A stretch of DNA of 7,676 nt, from NCBI RefSeq assembly GCF_901875575.1, contig NZ_CABFMF010000023.1, positions 1 through 7,676 on the forward strand, written 5' to 3'. A model generated the notes under the pieces. The model was given only the letters and a program-made list of their open reading frames with translations. It was not told where the DNA came from and did no database searches. The position numbers were made by a program, and so were the translations under genes. Source of the DNA: an uncultured Streptococcus sp. GTDB lineage: Bacteria > Bacillota > Bacilli > Lactobacillales > Streptococcaceae. Within the stretch, counting starts at the first letter, position 1, and each line of letters starts with the position of its first letter. Below are positions 7,500-7,676 of this stretch, one piece after another.

Positions 7500-7676
7500 A
7501 ATCATGACCACCCGTCTAACGGGTGGTTTGTCCCAGGACTATAAGTCCAAATTACCAGCCAGCGCCTAAAGACGCTGGCTTTCACGTTGTTCAAGTCTGA
7601 TTGCTCTTGACTCGTCACTTGCCTCTCAAAGAGGCTTTAGTATTACTTACCACTATCCCTAAAGGGATCCTCATAT
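7500..7676 (-). mobile_element. Probable right end of an IS200/IS605-type (tnpB) element; body outside window
   Basis: The terminal 9-bp hairpin at 7507-7527 next to AT-rich DNA, preceded by further hairpins and with no terminal inverted repeats seen, fits the subterminal palindromes of this family. No transposase or TnpB gene is visible. Two short open frames enter from the edge on the minus strand and could be a gene tail: one ends at 7643 (YEDPFRDSGK, then stop), the other at 7615 (ending ASLRGK, then stop). Neither is diagnostic. If correct, the element end lies within a few bases of 7506, just ahead of the surface-gene control region. Confidence 0.35.
7507..7676 (-). ncRNA. Candidate structured RNA: six-hairpin array resembling a tnpB-associated guide (omega) RNA
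   Basis: Six inverted repeats are packed into 170 bases: 7655-7659/7664-7668 (ATCCC/GGGAT), 7621-7626/7630-7635 (GCCTCT/AGAGGC), 7591-7595/7606-7610 (TCAAG/CTTGA, weakest), 7557-7564/7573-7580 (AGCCAGCG/CGCTGGCT, 8 bp), 7536-7540/7544-7548 (GGACT/AGTCC) and 7507-7515/7519-7527 (ACCACCCGT/ACGGGTGGT, 9 bp, 3-base loop). None is followed by a T-run on either strand, so they are not ordinary terminators. Several loops on the minus strand share TTTAG or TTAG. The region is clearly richer in G+C than its surroundings. Omega RNAs of tnpB elements overlap the gene's 3' end and the element's right end, with a strong final hairpin before the guide; this layout fits on the minus strand. The strand and boundaries are inferred. 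The RNA may start beyond the window edge. Confidence 0.38.

Noticed and set aside
7507..7527. Rho-independent terminator at the strongest hairpin
   Set aside because: No T-tract follows it on either strand (TTTGTCC on plus, CATGATTTATATT on minus).
7507..7676. T-box leader, suggested by GGGTGG on both readings of the hairpin
   Set aside because: The conserved ACCGCG part of the T-box motif is missing, and the downstream gene is a surface protein, not an aminoacyl-tRNA or amino acid gene.
7507..7676. Pneumococcal BOX or RUP repeat, or a CRISPR array
   Set aside because: The stems differ from one another and do not match the BOX or RUP sequences I know; there are no identical repeats with regular spacers.

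Overview
The window is dominated by one gene: a very large cell-wall surface protein on the minus strand. Its start codon is at position 7265. The frame stays open for 2,421 codons to the left edge, where it is cut off before any stop codon. I read the whole frame codon by codon and found no stop and no frameshift. The AT-rich DNA, the signal peptide of YSIRK-G/S type (YSIRK then GxxS) and the streptococcal-style surface modules point to a Gram-positive coccus. An oral Streptococcus of the mitis group is the best guess, and a relative such as Gemella is possible. The species is inference.

Gene layout, from N-terminus to C-terminus (positions 7265 down to 1): a secretion signal (residues 1-43); a charged helical stalk with a predicted coiled coil (about 100-169) and a second helical stretch (222-293); a basic junction ending GRRDARNG (298-305); a unique aromatic-rich head of about 400 residues (306-700) carrying an RGD tripeptide; then a long string of beta-sandwich-like modules, some Ig/E-set-like, some like those of Ebh-type giant proteins, and two Rib-like. 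The C-terminal modules and the expected LPxTG sorting signal lie outside the window. No cysteine codon occurs in frame.

Upstream control region (7266-7506): a good ribosome binding site chooses the second of two closely spaced ATGs. Further upstream are an inverted repeat in the leader, a weak promoter-like element, a perfect 7+7 bp inverted repeat that could be an operator, and a 17-base TA run that could vary in length. I see no gene here.

Right edge (7507-7676): six closely spaced hairpins in 170 bases, none with a T-tract. This is unlike terminators. It resembles the right end of an IS200/IS605-type tnpB element, where the DNA end hairpins overlap a guide RNA (omega RNA / reRNA). On that reading the element lies to the right, points toward the surface-protein gene, and ends just upstream of that gene's control region. 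This is a structural inference; no transposase or nuclease gene is visible.
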